Origin: Blastobasis lacticolella
Lineage: Eukaryota; Arthropoda; Insecta; Lepidoptera; Blastobasidae
DNA: 64,000 nucleotides
Reading direction: 5' to 3'
Assembly: GCA_905147135.1 (NCBI GenBank)
Contig: LR990049.1
Coordinates: forward strand, 19,733,428 to 19,797,427
Position 1 is the stretch's first letter; each line of letters opens with the position of its first letter. Positions 55,501-64,000 of the stretch are shown piece after piece. Under the pieces are notes generated by a model. The model did not search any database and had not been told where the DNA came from. It saw only the letters and a program-made list of their open reading frames with translations. The translations under genes were made by a program, and so were the position numbers.

Positions 55501-58500
55501 TACCTATTGCAGACAAAAATTGAACAGTTGCTGACTAAATTAAAATATTACAAGAACTAGCCAGGCATTTGATCGCAATCTCACCTGGTGGTAAGAGACG
55601 ATGCGGCCAAAGATGGAGCATGCCTGTCCAAGAACAGCCTATTCACTCTAGTCTTGAAAGCCTCCAGATTATAATGATTAAGACCACACTTGCAGGCAAC
55701 ATTTGATCTCAAAAACCGCACTCGGACTCACATGCACCATTCCTCCACAGCCAAGGGACCAGAATGGGTGCCAAATTGGCCTGACCCCTCCGTGAAGCTG
55801 GGCGTGGTGTCCGGCGTGGCTCTCAACTCGCTGGGCCAGCTGCTGGTCTTCCATCGAGGTCCGAATATGTGGGACGCGAGCACGTTCTCCTCGAGACACG
55901 TGTACCAGAAGATCGGTGAGCCGCCGATCGCGCAGCCGACTGTATTGGTGTTCAACGATACTGGGGAGCTGGTCGACCAGTGGGGCGAGAATATGTGAGT
56001 ATTATTTAGTTCGTTCCTTCCAGCGCGAATATGATACGATAATATACCTACCTATATTTTGCAGTCGCGCTGAAATGTACCTGATGGTAGATATCACTGC
56101 CGCCCTTAGACACCCTCAATCAACTTCAGAGAGGTGTAGATCTGTATACTTGTATCCCTGGAGTAGTAAGCCTGTGCTTAAGCATCCCGGACGACCATAA
56201 GCCAGAGCCCTTTGTGAGGTTGTAAGGCCTATAGCATTTAGAGGAGTTGGGATGGCAGGGACAGTAGTGTAGATACAATACCACCCCGACGCATATTAGG
56301 CATTGATCCTGTCAATATGCGAAACAGGTCCCCGGATACATTTATCTACCTCCCACATTCTAGCAGAAAGTTTTTTCTAACTCACCACTATCTGTCTCTA
56401 TATGCGTAACAGGGCCCAGGATACGTCTACCTACCATCTTCTTGCCGGTTCTTTCTAACTTAACATCCCCATCAGGTTCTACATGCCGCACGGGATCACG
56501 GTGGACGGCGCGGGCGCGGTGTGGGTGACGGACGTGGCCACGCACCAGGTGATGAAGTTCGCGGCCAACAACCGCGCTACACCGGCCCTTGTTTTGGGCG
56601 AGAAGTGAGTAATTGATTGTTTGATATGTTGTGTTTGTGACGAGTTAAATTGCCGTTTTTTATGTTTGACTAGCCAGGAAATTGCCCACTATCTCACCTG
56701 GTGATAAGTGACGGTGTAGCCGAATATGGAGCATGCCTGTCTAGGAACAACTTATTCACTTTAGTCTTGGAGGCGCCCAGATTATAATGACCAGGGAATA
56801 CACTCGCAGGCAACGTGTTCCATTCCTTAGTCGTACGCATTATAAAGGTTGCATTCAAACGTTTCATTTTTATTATTAGCCAATTTGAACACAACAAATT
56901 ACATCTTCGCCGCATCATCACTTCCCACCAGGTGAAATGACGGTCAAATATCTGGCTAATCCTCAAGAATTGCAACCGATTTCGATTTACTCGTCGTCAG
57001 ACAATGATTTGATCTAGTATAGGGAAGGTGATTTCTACAAATCTAGAGTTCCATCACGAATATACAACGCAGTCTCGATCTGTCTCACACCAGTCTCAGG
57101 AGGTCGACAAGGGCTTCCGCTGGGGTGTGACTGGCTGGTTAACTATTTTCCTCAACATTATTTACCCTTACCCTAGAGGATTACCCTCATTTCGAATTCT
57201 CGAACCACTATCATTGTACTCACGACACACGAAACTCACTACGTCTTTACGAGGAACTGGAGTCGAACTATTATTCGATTGTATGCGTTTAACACCGGAT
57301 TCCACGCACTGGACAGTCTTAAAATATCGAGGTAAAAACAATACTAACTGTGGTAACAAACCCGATAAAATGTGTGGTGAAAGTATTAGTATTGTAATGG
57401 GTAAATCCCTAAACTTCACAGTCCACACTAAACCGCTAGACGAACCAAACTAAGGCTCAGTTGAGGCTCAAGCCTCCTCACAAAGCTTGGCGAGATAAGG
57501 AGGAATTATGATGCATGCCAACAGGCTGGCGTAATAGGCAGTGAGATAGCATAGAAGATAATATTAAATATTACGTCATTTACTACGTCACAAACCAGTT
57601 GCCCGGCGCGACTTCATTCGCGTTGTTTTAATTTTTTTTCATGAGCTCTACCCCTACCCTATCCTTATCCATAACCTACCTTTATTCCTACCCTAGCTAC
57701 CCCTACCCGTACGATATTTTCTCTCTCATACAAACCTTGTCCTGACAATTACAAACACAACAACAAATAATTATCCAAATGTGCAGCCATTCTGAAGTTT
57801 ACGCGATAACATGTTTGCCAAGATGATTGTTTTATTTACACAAATGGGAGTTTATAAATATGTAATTCAAAGTGAATGAATGTTAGCCAATATCTTTGTT
57901 AATAGTGGTAAAACCCGACCAGTAGTTTGATTATCACTTATCGTTCGGTTGTTAGCCGTCGGTTTCCCCGATGACAGTAAACATAAGGAAATTAAACCAT
58001 TATAGACTACTTTGATTTGCGACATCGAGCCAAGTAGGGGAGCAAATAATAACTCCAAGAATCAGAAAATAAGTAGATGTTATAACCGACGGATGTCGGA
58101 AAACCCCCGTCAAAGTCAAGTTATCGAGATGGGTCTTCTACTGGACCGATTGTATTGAAATAAAAACTAAAACTCGGATAAAGCAGATTGTCATTTATCA
58201 AATTCAAAAATAATTGTCGTTTTTGTATTGCTTATCCTTATTTTATCCTAGTATAAAATAACGTTGCTTTCCGCATCTGTCCGTATATCCTAAACCGCAT
58301 AACGGATTTTTATGGCGGTTTCTATTATTTTGATGGAGAATTTCATCCGGAAGGTTTATAATAAAAATAATAAAATACCTATTTGTTTATTTAGAAATGC
58401 AAATTTTATAAACTATTGTTAGTAAATTATAAAAAAGCTTAATCTAATTTAGAATACAAAACAAAGTCGCTTCCCGCTTTCTGTCCCTAAGTTTCTATGT

Positions 58501-61500
58501 ACGCTTAGATCTTTTGAACTAGGCAACGGATTTTAATGCGGTTTTCAGCATAGATAGAGTGATTCAAAAGGAAGGTTTATATTCAAGATAATTATATAGA
58601 AAAAAGGGCAGGTAGGTGAAAAGAAGGTGTTCGCGCACGACTTTGTTTTATACTAGTACCTACATAGTATAAAACAAAGTCGCTTCCCGCCGTCGGACCC
58701 TATATATGTACGTACGTAATATTTATGTACGTTTATATCTTTTAAACTATGCGGTTTTCAGTAATAGATAGTGATTCAAGAGGAAGGTTTATAAGCAAGA
58801 AAAGAAGGGTAGGTAGGGGTTAAGTAGGTGTAGGGTAGGGTAGCTGTAGAGGTACGGTTGTGTAGGGTAGGGGTAGGGTAAAGTAAAGGTAGGTCGCCAC
58901 GCGAAAGAAGAAAGCGGGTTTGAGATCGCAGTGTTATAAATATAACATTGGAAAACGCTGCTGCCCAGATTTTTCAACCTGTGGACACTTGGATTTTTTG
59001 CCTCGAAAACATTTGTCGCCTTGTACGACACCCACGAGTATAAGGGGTTAGTGTTATTCTACTTTGCCTAACCTACCTTCCTATATGGGGTAATTATGTG
59101 GGGAACAGATGTCTGGCCATGCCTCCCCTGCCAGGTACGGGAAGGAGAGGCCGACCCAAGAAACGATGGCTGGACGTCGTTAAGAGTGACTTGCGTGCCA
59201 ACGGACTCCCCTAAGGATGCCGAAGACCGAGCAAAGTAGACTAAAAAAAGCAGGAAGGCGGCGGATGATGATGATGACCTTCCCCCCCAAGGTTCGTCCC
59301 GCGCGACGACGAGACGCACTTCTGCAAGCCAAGCGCTGTCGCCGTGGCCCGCTCGGGCGAGTTCTTCGTGGCCGACGGCTACTGCAACTCAAGGATCATC
59401 AAGTTCGCGAGCGACGGTACAAGGCTACTGCAGTGGGGGCGGCGTGAGTGTGGAACTTGTTTTTTTCTTGTACTTGTTATAGAGGGGGCGAAAGTATCCA
59501 GCAGTGGGCATACAGCTATCATGTCATAATTATATTTTTTTTATATTTATGCTACGGTATATGAGCCGATACCGATCATTTGCCTATATATCAGACACTT
59601 GACAGTTATTGCGCAGTAGTACAGTTATGCGCAATAGTGACCGAATTAGCGGCACGGGGCATTTCTACAGGATGGCCTATGAAATCTCATACAAGACTTT
59701 AAAAATATACTTAGTATCTATCTACGGTTGTTTGGAGTTTTTTTATGTTATACGACAGTCAAACAGGCAAGCGGGCCACCTGATGGAAAGTGGTCACCGC
59801 TGCCTATGGACGTTAGCAACACCAGGGGAATTACCAATGCGAAACCTGCGTCTGAAGAGACCTCTAATATACTTCTTGAACGCTCCCATGTCATAGTCCA
59901 AAGGAAACACTGTGGCTGGGGGCTCATTCCATATCCGAGTCATACGAGCGAGAAACGTTCTTTCGAACCTTCGCCTGGACACCAACAGGGGGTCTACGCA
60001 GTGGGGATGAGTACCCAGCCCACGGCGCGTGGTGCGATGGCGGAATTGTGTTGTAGGCGCCAGATTGAAAAGTTTCTCGAAACACTCCCCATTGCACAGC
60101 CGGTAGAACACACACAGGGAGCCAAAGTCTCTTCGGTTAGCCAGTGGATCTAACTTGCTGGTGTGTTTTTTATTTCTGTGGGCTAACCTGTTCTCCCGTC
60201 TGGTCCCAGGCTCGGGTGACTCCCCCTTCGTGTTCAAGGTGCCACACGCCTTAACCCTGGCTGAAGACCGAGGCTTGGTCGTGGTTGCTGACCGCGAGCG
60301 CGGCCGCGCCGCCGCCTTCCGCGCGGACAATGGGACTTACGTGCAGGGGTTCAAGTGAGTATACACCGCGTATATCACGGATATACGCACGAATATCACG
60401 CATGCCACGTATACACGCACGTAGATCACGCATACACGCACAGATACTAAGCTTTCATGCACAAATACCACACATACATGCACGAATACCACGCATACCC
60501 GCACGAATACCACGCACACACGCACGGATACCACGTATACACTCACGAATACCACGTATACATGCACGAATACCACACAACATGCACGAATTAGAAGTGA
60601 AATGATGAAAATGTAAAAAAAAATATCAAACATGTTATTTATTACAAGATTATTATTAAGAAACGGATTATTATTGACAAGACCTGGAGCCGTTCTTCGG
60701 GGTTCCAGGTGTAGATCAGCGTACCATCCTTATATTGTCGACATTCCACCAATACGCACTCAGCGTTTTTCTAACTCTCTTCTGTTGCGAACGGCAAGGG
60801 ACTGGAACTCGCTGCCTGCACATGTTTTCCCTGAGCGCTACAACTTGGGTCTCTTTAAGACAAGAGTGAATATGTACTTAATAGACAGGTATGCGCCAAC
60901 GTAGACTGCATCTGCACTTAACATCAGGTGAGATGGCAGTCCTATCCTACCTGTCTATTTTCTATAAAAAAGGTTAATTCATTAGTATGGATGTCTGTAG
61001 GTGTGTGTCTGGCTGTGGCATCATAATTCAAGAACAGATTAATAGACTTCTATGCAGTTTCCTTTGTTTGAAAGCCAGTTTAATCGAAACTATTTTTAGC
61101 GTTGTTAAGACGCAGTTCGTTACAATCGGTTCAATGGTTAAGGAAATATTTGAGTATATTTATTTAAACTTGGTCGGGGTTTTCCCGACTTTTTTCTGTC
61201 GGTTACGTAGTTAAACAAACAACTAATTTATTTTTTTATGACATACGATAGGCAAACAGGCAAGCGGGCCACCTGATGGAAAGTGGTCACCACTGCCTAT
61301 AGACATTAGCAACACCAAGAGTATCGCTAATGCGTTACCCACCTCTATAACACGTTGCTCTGGCAGCAAAAAGGCAAAAGCCACTCCACTGCCAAAGCCA
61401 CGGTTCCCCAAATCCCCACCCCATGGAGCACTGGAAACCTTACTCACCGGCAGAAACACAATATTATTTAAAAGAGTATTATTTAGCTGCGATATTCTGT

Positions 61501-62829
61501 AAGGTGGAGGTACTTCCCCAGTCGGGCGGCTCCAATACGAACGAGATACCCTGCTATGCCCTACCTCTCTTACCTCTACATGAACCATAGGAGAACGTGG
61601 ACATGGCCGGAATATTTATAATTGACTTTGTACTAGTTTTCAATCGAAGGTCAATTTGTGGCCGAAGCCGAAGCCGGTTAATCGTCTATCGCCACAAACT
61701 TCGGCCTTTAATAATATAAATGATTATAAATTATAATATTTAATTTTCATTGGCTTGTATCGACTGCTTAATCTCATCACAGCCCATAACAAACCTCTGC
61801 AGGACTTAGAACCTCTCCCACGAAAGGGTAGGCTATTGCCATAATCTCCACGCTTGGCAGGCGGGTTGGAGATCGCAGTGTTGTAAATATAACTCTCAGA
61901 CTGAGACTCTTAGATATTTTGCCTCGAAAACATTAGTCGCCTCGTACGATACCCACGAGTGTAAGGGGTTGGTGCTATTCTACTCTGCCGGTCACCACAC
62001 GGCTAATATAGAAAGGTAAATTAAATCATCTTTAAAAGTTGATCTAGAGATGATAAAAAGAAATATCTTGCAATTTATTTGTCAAAAATAATAAAAATCA
62101 CTTTCGGCGAAACCGAGTGTCGGACCGAATTTTTTGGTCGAAGATGGCTGAAGCTGAAACTTCGGTCGGACACTACTTTGTAGACACAAATGCACAGATC
62201 GATCATGTCCCATACTGTCAATTACAGTTTCATGCAGTAGACCTGACTCTGATGTCCCATTTTATTGTACCTTGACGATTTAAATTGTACGAATTTACGT
62301 GTAATTCCAGAAACTGGCTGATTGGACCGCGCCTGTTTGGCGTGGCGTACTCGCCTGTACATGGTAAGTTTTTCTATTAAACGTTTAATGCTTATCTTAA
62401 TAGATTCCTGAGGTATGAAAGCGATGATACGGAGAAAGTATGACTTCAGCGTAACATGTGCCAGTCATTTGTGCCAGAAAATATGTTGGCGGAATAGGGA
62501 ATGAAAATGTTAGTATAAAATTACTAAACGGTTAGGCTATTTTGGGGAAGCGTGCATTATAATAATAATAATAATATAATAATATTTTTATTAGCCAAAT
62601 AATACAACAACAAATACAACATAACAGTTACAATAAATGGCAATCTCTTTGGTACTATATGTGTATGAAACAATTCAGGCACTAAAAATGTATTAGCCAC
62701 ATATTGATTTCCTGCCTCCTAAACTAGGTTACCCTGTACTATAGGAGACAGTAATCCCTCTTTTGAGCATTTAAAAGTATGATGTATAGCCATGAACGGT
62801 TTGAATGTGGAATATTGGGAAGATTTGCC

Positions 62830-62866
<37 letters not shown>

Positions 62867-62896
62867 CGTGCGTGTGTGCGTGCGTGCGTGCGTGTG

Positions 62897-62992
<96 letters not shown>

Positions 62993-63588
62993 TGAGTGTG
63001 TGTGTGTGTGTGCGTGTGTGTGGGCGCGCGCGCGCATTCGATGTAACGAATAACTTTCGAGAACGCGTTATTCGATGTTATGAATTCGGTGTCACGTGTC
63101 ACTAAAACGTGTCTGATTTTGGATCCGATTCCCATTGATATATTGTGGTGATAATAATTACATTTGTTTTGTATTGTACAGTCGCTTGCAGTGAAGTCGG
63201 CTCCCTTTAGCATATATTTATATTAAGTCCTTACTTAGGACGAAATATATTTTTTTTAAATTATGAGGACCTAAACATTAAATAAATAAAATGGCATCTA
63301 AACATACTCTTATATTATAAAAATCACAGTGATAGTTCCAATTTTTGTCCAGACTAATTTTCCCTCTAAAAACATTAAAGTGTCGTGGGGTTTTCTGTGT
63401 GTATAACACTATCCTCCCCATCCCCAGGCGGCCGTCTCTACATAGTGAACGGGCCAACTGACAGCGGAGCGATTCCAGTCCGTGGTTACGTCGTGGACTT
63501 CGAATCCTCGCGGTTGCTACAGACCTTCGCTCCCCGCGGCGGGTTCGCCAACCCACATGACGTCGTGGTCTCGCCACAGGGGGATAAG
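52495..63588 (+). CDS. PAL: Peptidyl-alpha-hydroxyglycine alpha-amidating lyase (PAL), 5' eight exons, 3' end outside window
   Basis: Join 52495-52584, 53521-53617, 55751-55994, 56476-56604, 59292-59443, 60210-60354, 62311-62363, 63428-63588: 357 codons with every phase closing and GT-AG throughout. Residues 1-30 form a signal peptide ([20 protein letters not shown]...). Then come NHL-type propeller blades: [16 protein letters not shown] and LLVFHRG (Arg98), FYMPHG (His149), HFCKP (Cys198), DGYCNSR (Tyr217, Cys218), VFKVPHAL (His250), VADRERGR (Arg266), NPHDVV (His347). These match the zinc-binding histidines and catalytic Tyr/Arg described for rat PAL. The enzyme cleaves hydroxyglycine-extended peptides to amidated hormones plus glyoxylate in the secretory pathway. 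Insects encode PAL apart from the monooxygenase PHM, as here. Whether it is the Pal1 or Pal2 ortholog cannot be told. Confidence 0.92.
53521..53617 (+). CDS. PAL: PAL exon 2
   Basis: Acceptor tgccaattgccaacag, donor CCCAAG/GTTTGT. Encodes [20 protein letters not shown] and LALDNLTQ, a spacer before the propeller with a possible glycosylation site NLT. Confidence 0.8.
54120..54565. mobile_element. Foldback MITE in PAL intron 2
   Basis: Outer arms around cttcatacaaacgtagtttg (54151) and its inverse near 54510, and inner arms tatgcttgtggtttgtcaga (54247) and its inverse at about 54360-54380. The arms are imperfect (about 80-90% by eye) and lack coding capacity. Confidence 0.68.
54800..55020 (-). 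repeat. SINE family A tail, carrying a 109-bp insertion
   Basis: ggcgttaatgtcccggttgt to 54859 and ggatttggctgatcaggtaa from 54973 are contiguous in other copies; 54860-54968 is foreign. Confidence 0.65.
54860..54968. mobile_element. 109-bp inverted-repeat insertion inside a SINE
   Basis: Bounded by exact 10-bp inverted ends CGTAGCATGA and TCATGCTACG. No coding capacity and no clear target duplication. A very small MITE or a palindromic filler. Confidence 0.6.
55558..55695 (-). mobile_element. LINE 3'-end fragment beside PAL exon 3
   Basis: gccaggcatttgatcgcaat through aaagcctccagattataatg is the antisense 3' end of the 28785 family. Exon 3 begins 56 bp downstream. Confidence 0.7.
55751..55994 (+). 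CDS. PAL: PAL exon 3
   Basis: Chosen acceptor accattcctccacag (55750). An alternative at 55695 would put a stop in frame. Encodes [18 protein letters not shown] through VDQWGEN, including FHRG. Donor AATAT/GTGAGT, phase 2. Confidence 0.88.
56476..56604 (+). CDS. PAL: PAL exon 4
   Basis: Acceptor taacatccccatcag. Encodes [20 protein letters not shown] (first zinc His) to ALVLGEK. Donor GAGAA/GTGAGT, phase 2. Confidence 0.9.
56670..56990 (-). mobile_element. LINE C-terminal fragment in PAL intron 4
   Basis: Antisense [20 protein letters not shown] and the [20 protein letters not shown] block are the 28785 family, with an unrelated insertion near 56875. Confidence 0.72.
57000..58250. other. 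PAL intron 4, no gene recognised
   Basis: The 141-codon ORF at 57028-57453 has no recognisable domain. A C-rich ctacccctacccta stretch (57645-57715) is the inverse of the GTAGG arrays. No splice-bounded exon. Confidence 0.4.
58255..58900 (+). repeat. Three tandem family D units with GTAGG array
   Basis: The phrase gatcttttgaactaggcaacggattttaatgcggttttcagca recurs in variant form at 58285, 58505 and 58735. The last unit runs into a gtaggggt-type array (58805-58895) ending aggtcgccacgcg. Confidence 0.6.
58905..59072 (-). repeat. Dispersed repeat family B, truncated
   Basis: gaagaaagcgggtttgagat through ttctactttgcc is the antisense 5' two-thirds of family B, joined to the D array as at 21634. 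Confidence 0.6.
59095..59275 (+). mobile_element. LINE 3' fragment abutting PAL exon 5
   Basis: Sense reading [20 protein letters not shown] then DAEDRAK, and a gatgatgatgatg tail at 59264-59277. PAL exon 5 starts 16 bp after this tail. Confidence 0.7.
59292..59443 (+). CDS. PAL: PAL exon 5
   Basis: Acceptor accttcccccccaag. Encodes [20 protein letters not shown] through [10 protein letters not shown] to LLQWGR. Donor CGGC/GTGAGT, phase 1. Holds the active-site Tyr217 and the first disulfide pair. Confidence 0.9.
59745..60150 (-). mobile_element. LINE C-terminal fragment in PAL intron 5
   Basis: Antisense [19 protein letters not shown], then CFEKLFNL, then [20 protein letters not shown], then FKKYIRGLF and the 3' end ggtgaccactttccatcagg (inverted). 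Ends about 60 bp before exon 6. Confidence 0.78.
60210..60354 (+). CDS. PAL: PAL exon 6
   Basis: Acceptor cccgtctggtcccag. Encodes [20 protein letters not shown] and [17 protein letters not shown]. Donor TTCAA/GTGAGT, phase 2. Confidence 0.9.
60360..60595. repeat. 21-bp minisatellite starting at a PAL splice donor
   Basis: About ten units of gcacgaataccacgcatacac, 21 bp each in the right half, somewhat irregular at the left. Begins within five bases of the donor GTGAGT of exon 6. Confidence 0.82.
60632..60960 (+). mobile_element. LINE C-terminal fragment in PAL intron 6
   Basis: Sense reading [20 protein letters not shown], then [20 protein letters not shown] and the [12 protein letters not shown] end block, followed by catcaggtgagatggcagtc. 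Confidence 0.75.
61235..61590 (-). mobile_element. LINE 3' segment in PAL intron 6
   Basis: The antisense ORF 61223-61588 runs to [20 protein letters not shown], which is the usual translation of this LINE 3' end. Relatives: 6915-7045 and, degraded, 46490-46680. Confidence 0.6.
61770..62015 (-). repeat. Dispersed repeat family B
   Basis: ctcatcacagcccataacaa through tctgccggtcaccacacggc, nearly complete. Confidence 0.65.
62311..62363 (+). CDS. PAL: PAL exon 7
   Basis: Acceptor acgtgtaattccag. Encodes [18 protein letters not shown], the shortest PAL exon after which donor CATG/GTAAGT follows; phase 1. Confidence 0.86.
62564..62765 (-). mobile_element. Jockey-like LINE 3' UTR with (TAA)n tail
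   Basis: On the minus strand ctgtctcctatagtacaggg runs to a caataaatgg-like AT-rich end and a (TTA)n/(TAA)n tail at 62562-62595. Confidence 0.5.
62834..63035. repeat. Compound GT / CGTG / GC microsatellite in PAL intron 7
   Basis: (GT)n, then about 28 units of cgtg with occasional tgtg, then (GT)n and (GC)n, 200 bp in all. The His/Thr/Arg-rich and Cys/Val-rich ORFs through it on both strands are artefacts of the repeat. Confidence 0.95.
63428..63588 (+). CDS. PAL: PAL exon 8 (last in window)
   Basis: Acceptor ctccccatccccag. Encodes [20 protein letters not shown] through [13 protein letters not shown], carrying the third zinc histidine. Donor AAG/GTAAGG, phase 0. The remaining C-terminal blade must be beyond the window. 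Confidence 0.9.
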
Positions 63589-63606
63589 GTAAGGATGGTT
63601 TACGTC

Positions 63607-63845
63607 GTTTTTTTGACGTGACAACGTCTTGTAATTCGATGGAGCCGGCTGCTCGCACGAAAAAACATGACTCATGCGGCGTTACCTCGCTCTGAGGCGG
63701 TCCATTTAAGGCTTGAAGTGCGAGCGAGAGCGCGGAACGAGCGACAAAGAGGCACAATCGGCCAACGCGTTCGGCAGCGTTCGACATCTGTCTCTCTCCT
63801 ACATCAGTATTTTCTTATGACGTTGTCACGTTCTATCGTCAGTGA
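63607..63845. mobile_element. MITE with GACGTGACAACGTC-type ends in PAL intron 8
   Basis: tgacgtgacaacgtc at 63614-63628 and gacgttgtcacgttc at 63819-63833 are inverted. The interior includes aattcgatgg and GC-rich gagcgagagcgcg words. The ORFs at 63278-63787 are not genes. Confidence 0.62.
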
Positions 63846-63905
63846 ACGAACTTTACAGGCAACCTTTATGTAGTGACAAATGAGCAGACAGCCCACCCGA
63901 TCACC

Positions 63906-64000
63906 ATCATCACAGTCCACTGCAGGACTTAAGGCCTCTCCCACGAAAAATGTCCTCGCTTAGCAGGCGGGTTGCAGATCGCAGTGGTATAATATAACAA
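63906..64000 (-). repeat. Dispersed repeat family B, cut by window edge
   Basis: catcatcacagtccactgca through ggcgggttgcagatcgcagt. Confidence 0.6.

Noticed and set aside
55690..55750. Upstream extension of PAL exon 3 to the AG at 55695
   Set aside because: In the phase set by exon 2 it gives an immediate stop; the acceptor at 55750 restores the conserved GPEWVPNWP.
57028..57453. 141-codon ORF in PAL intron 4 as an exon or nested gene
   Set aside because: It opens with a GTG, has no recognisable domain and no matching splice sites; PAL phases close without it.
60360..60595. CRISPR-like array
   Set aside because: Units are contiguous 21-mers without unique spacers in a eukaryotic intron; it is a minisatellite.
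62719..63213. His/Thr/Arg-rich and Cys/Val-rich ORFs
   Set aside because: Translations of the GT/CGTG microsatellite on both strands.

Overview
The window looks like a piece of a moth or butterfly (Lepidoptera) nuclear genome. The basis is AT-rich DNA, small exons with GT-AG introns, insect-type proteins, and a very dense load of LINE fragments, tRNA-derived SINEs, MITEs, a mariner and a small LTR element. The species cannot be named from the sequence. There is no bacterial-style gene organisation, and most open reading frames of 60-100 codons are chance or transposon-derived.

Four host genes are supported. (1) At 1-51 on the minus strand is the first coding exon of a secreted protein (signal peptide only); its leader exon and a TATA-like promoter lie near 395-455. 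(2) At 33071-40463 on the plus strand is a five-exon gene, fully reconstructed here, for a 226-residue membrane-anchored protein with a short-chain dehydrogenase/reductase (SDR) fold but without the catalytic residues. (3) At 44230-50862 on the plus strand is a five-exon gene for a 1135-residue ZCCHC7/Air-type zinc-knuckle protein, a likely RNA-surveillance (TRAMP-like) factor, with an acidic N-terminal extension carrying SUMO-interaction-like motifs. (4) From 52495 past the right edge on the plus strand are eight exons of peptidyl-alpha-hydroxyglycine alpha-amidating lyase (PAL), which completes neuropeptide C-terminal amidation. All exon phases close exactly in genes 2-4.

The first 33 kb is essentially intergenic and made of repeats: a 1.2 kb foldback element (3952-5178), an R2-type LINE with a restriction-like endonuclease domain (about 8600-10145), hairpin MITEs (11683-11852 and 12745-13170), a very young 869-bp LTR element with primer-binding site and polypurine tract but no genes (14138-15006) nested in a MITE, another foldback MITE (17718-18166), and SINE and LINE remnants. 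Around 31.8-34.4 kb, first-exon sequence of the SDR-like gene, with its splice donor, is repeated downstream of the original. A mariner with intact ends but broken transposase (35054-36341) sits in its first intron.

In the right third the introns of ZCCHC7 and PAL hold antisense LINE pieces, several within about 60 bp of PAL splice acceptors, together with a 21-bp minisatellite that begins at a PAL splice donor and a long GT/CGTG microsatellite.

The host genes do not form an operon or an obvious pathway. The unusual content is the nested and recent mobile-element activity and its contact with exons and splice sites.
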